Shown here one piece after another: positions 4,954 to 5,058 of a DNA stretch of 5,058 nucleotides. Below the pieces are notes generated by a model. It saw only the letters and a program-made list of their open reading frames with translations. It was not told the origin of the DNA and did no database searches. How positions within the stretch are numbered: the first letter of the stretch is position 1; each line of letters begins with the position of its first letter. The stretch is from Syntrophobacterales bacterium (GTDB taxonomy: Bacteria > Desulfobacterota > Syntrophobacteria > BM002). Both the position numbers and the translations under genes were made by a program. The stretch spans positions 1 through 5,058 of the forward strand of contig JAUWKY010000192.1 of assembly GCA_030613915.1 (NCBI GenBank), in the 5' to 3' direction.

Positions 4954-5058
4954 CGTTTTCCCTTTTTGCCTTAAGCGGCGCACATCTCCTACTCTGATGG
5001 TAAAGCGCACACCGTCCAAAAATTCCAGTAGTGGTATGGTGTATTTGCGGCTGGTCTG
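4942..5058 (-). CDS. selB: Selenocysteine-specific elongation factor SelB, C-terminal end (partial)
   Basis: Only the last 38 codons are present; the gene runs off the right edge and its stop is TAG at 4944-4942 on the minus strand. The peptide contains TSRKYTIPLLEFLD, then RFTIRVGDVRRLR. This matches what I know of the final winged-helix domain of SelB, whose conserved pattern is SRK-x-x-hydrophobic-LLE-x-x-D followed by T-x-R-x-GD-x-R. SelB is an EF-Tu-like GTPase that brings Sec-tRNA to UGA codons. Its C-terminal winged helices bind the SECIS hairpin in the mRNA. The tail after LRQ (KGKTQSA) is not family-like and partly overlaps a heptamer array. The gene is convergent with pyrD. Another winged-helix protein is possible, but the pattern is specific. 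Confidence 0.75.
   Translation of the reverse strand, partial: QTSRKYTIPLLEFLDGVRFTIRVGDVRRLRQKGKTQSA

Noticed and set aside
1..5058. A CRISPR array, defence system, toxin-antitoxin pair or mobile element
   Set aside because: All confident genes are core metabolism or housekeeping, and the repeats lack the unique spacers of a CRISPR array; no transposase, integrase or nuclease is encoded.

Overview
The window reads as an ordinary bacterial chromosomal segment with mainly core-metabolism genes. The best guess is an anaerobic or microaerophilic bacterium, possibly of the former Deltaproteobacteria. Three things point that way. De novo pyrimidine synthesis uses the NAD-linked class 1B dihydroorotate dehydrogenase (PyrK plus PyrD). 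The right edge carries the last codons of what looks like selB, the selenocysteine elongation factor. The gaps between genes hold short phased palindromic repeats of a kind often seen in environmental genomes. The taxonomic guess comes from general recollection, not from a search.

Layout from left to right. A near-consensus sigma70-type promoter (5-33) with a dyad over its expected start point leads into a leader of about 128 nt. In this leader the Shine-Dalgarno of a small single-pass membrane protein of unknown function (168-590) can be paired by upstream sequence. A 304-nt gap (591-894) contains a 7+7 bp dyad and a plausible promoter. Next comes a metallo-beta-lactamase-fold hydrolase (895-1845), followed after 4 nt by a PgeF/YfiH-family protein (1850-2692); the two are almost certainly cotranscribed. 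Then pyrK (2814-3626) and pyrD (3785-4738) follow on the same strand. On the opposite strand, convergent with pyrD, the C-terminal 38 codons of the SelB-like gene end at 4942.

How the genes work together. PyrK and PyrD form one enzyme: PyrD oxidises dihydroorotate on FMN, and PyrK passes the electrons through a [2Fe-2S] cluster and FAD to NAD+. PgeF and the MBL hydrolase may both be housekeeping or quality-control hydrolases, but nothing here ties them to pyrimidine synthesis beyond position.

Noncoding sequence. The gaps after pgeF, after pyrK and after pyrD each carry a different short-period repeat, arranged as facing arms or as a tandem array: roughly 9 nt in the first gap, and 7 nt in the second and third, with two separate 7-nt families in the third. 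I see no CRISPR array, defence system, insertion sequence, tRNA or rRNA. The most interesting material is the leader of the first gene and the phased repeats, not a new protein system.
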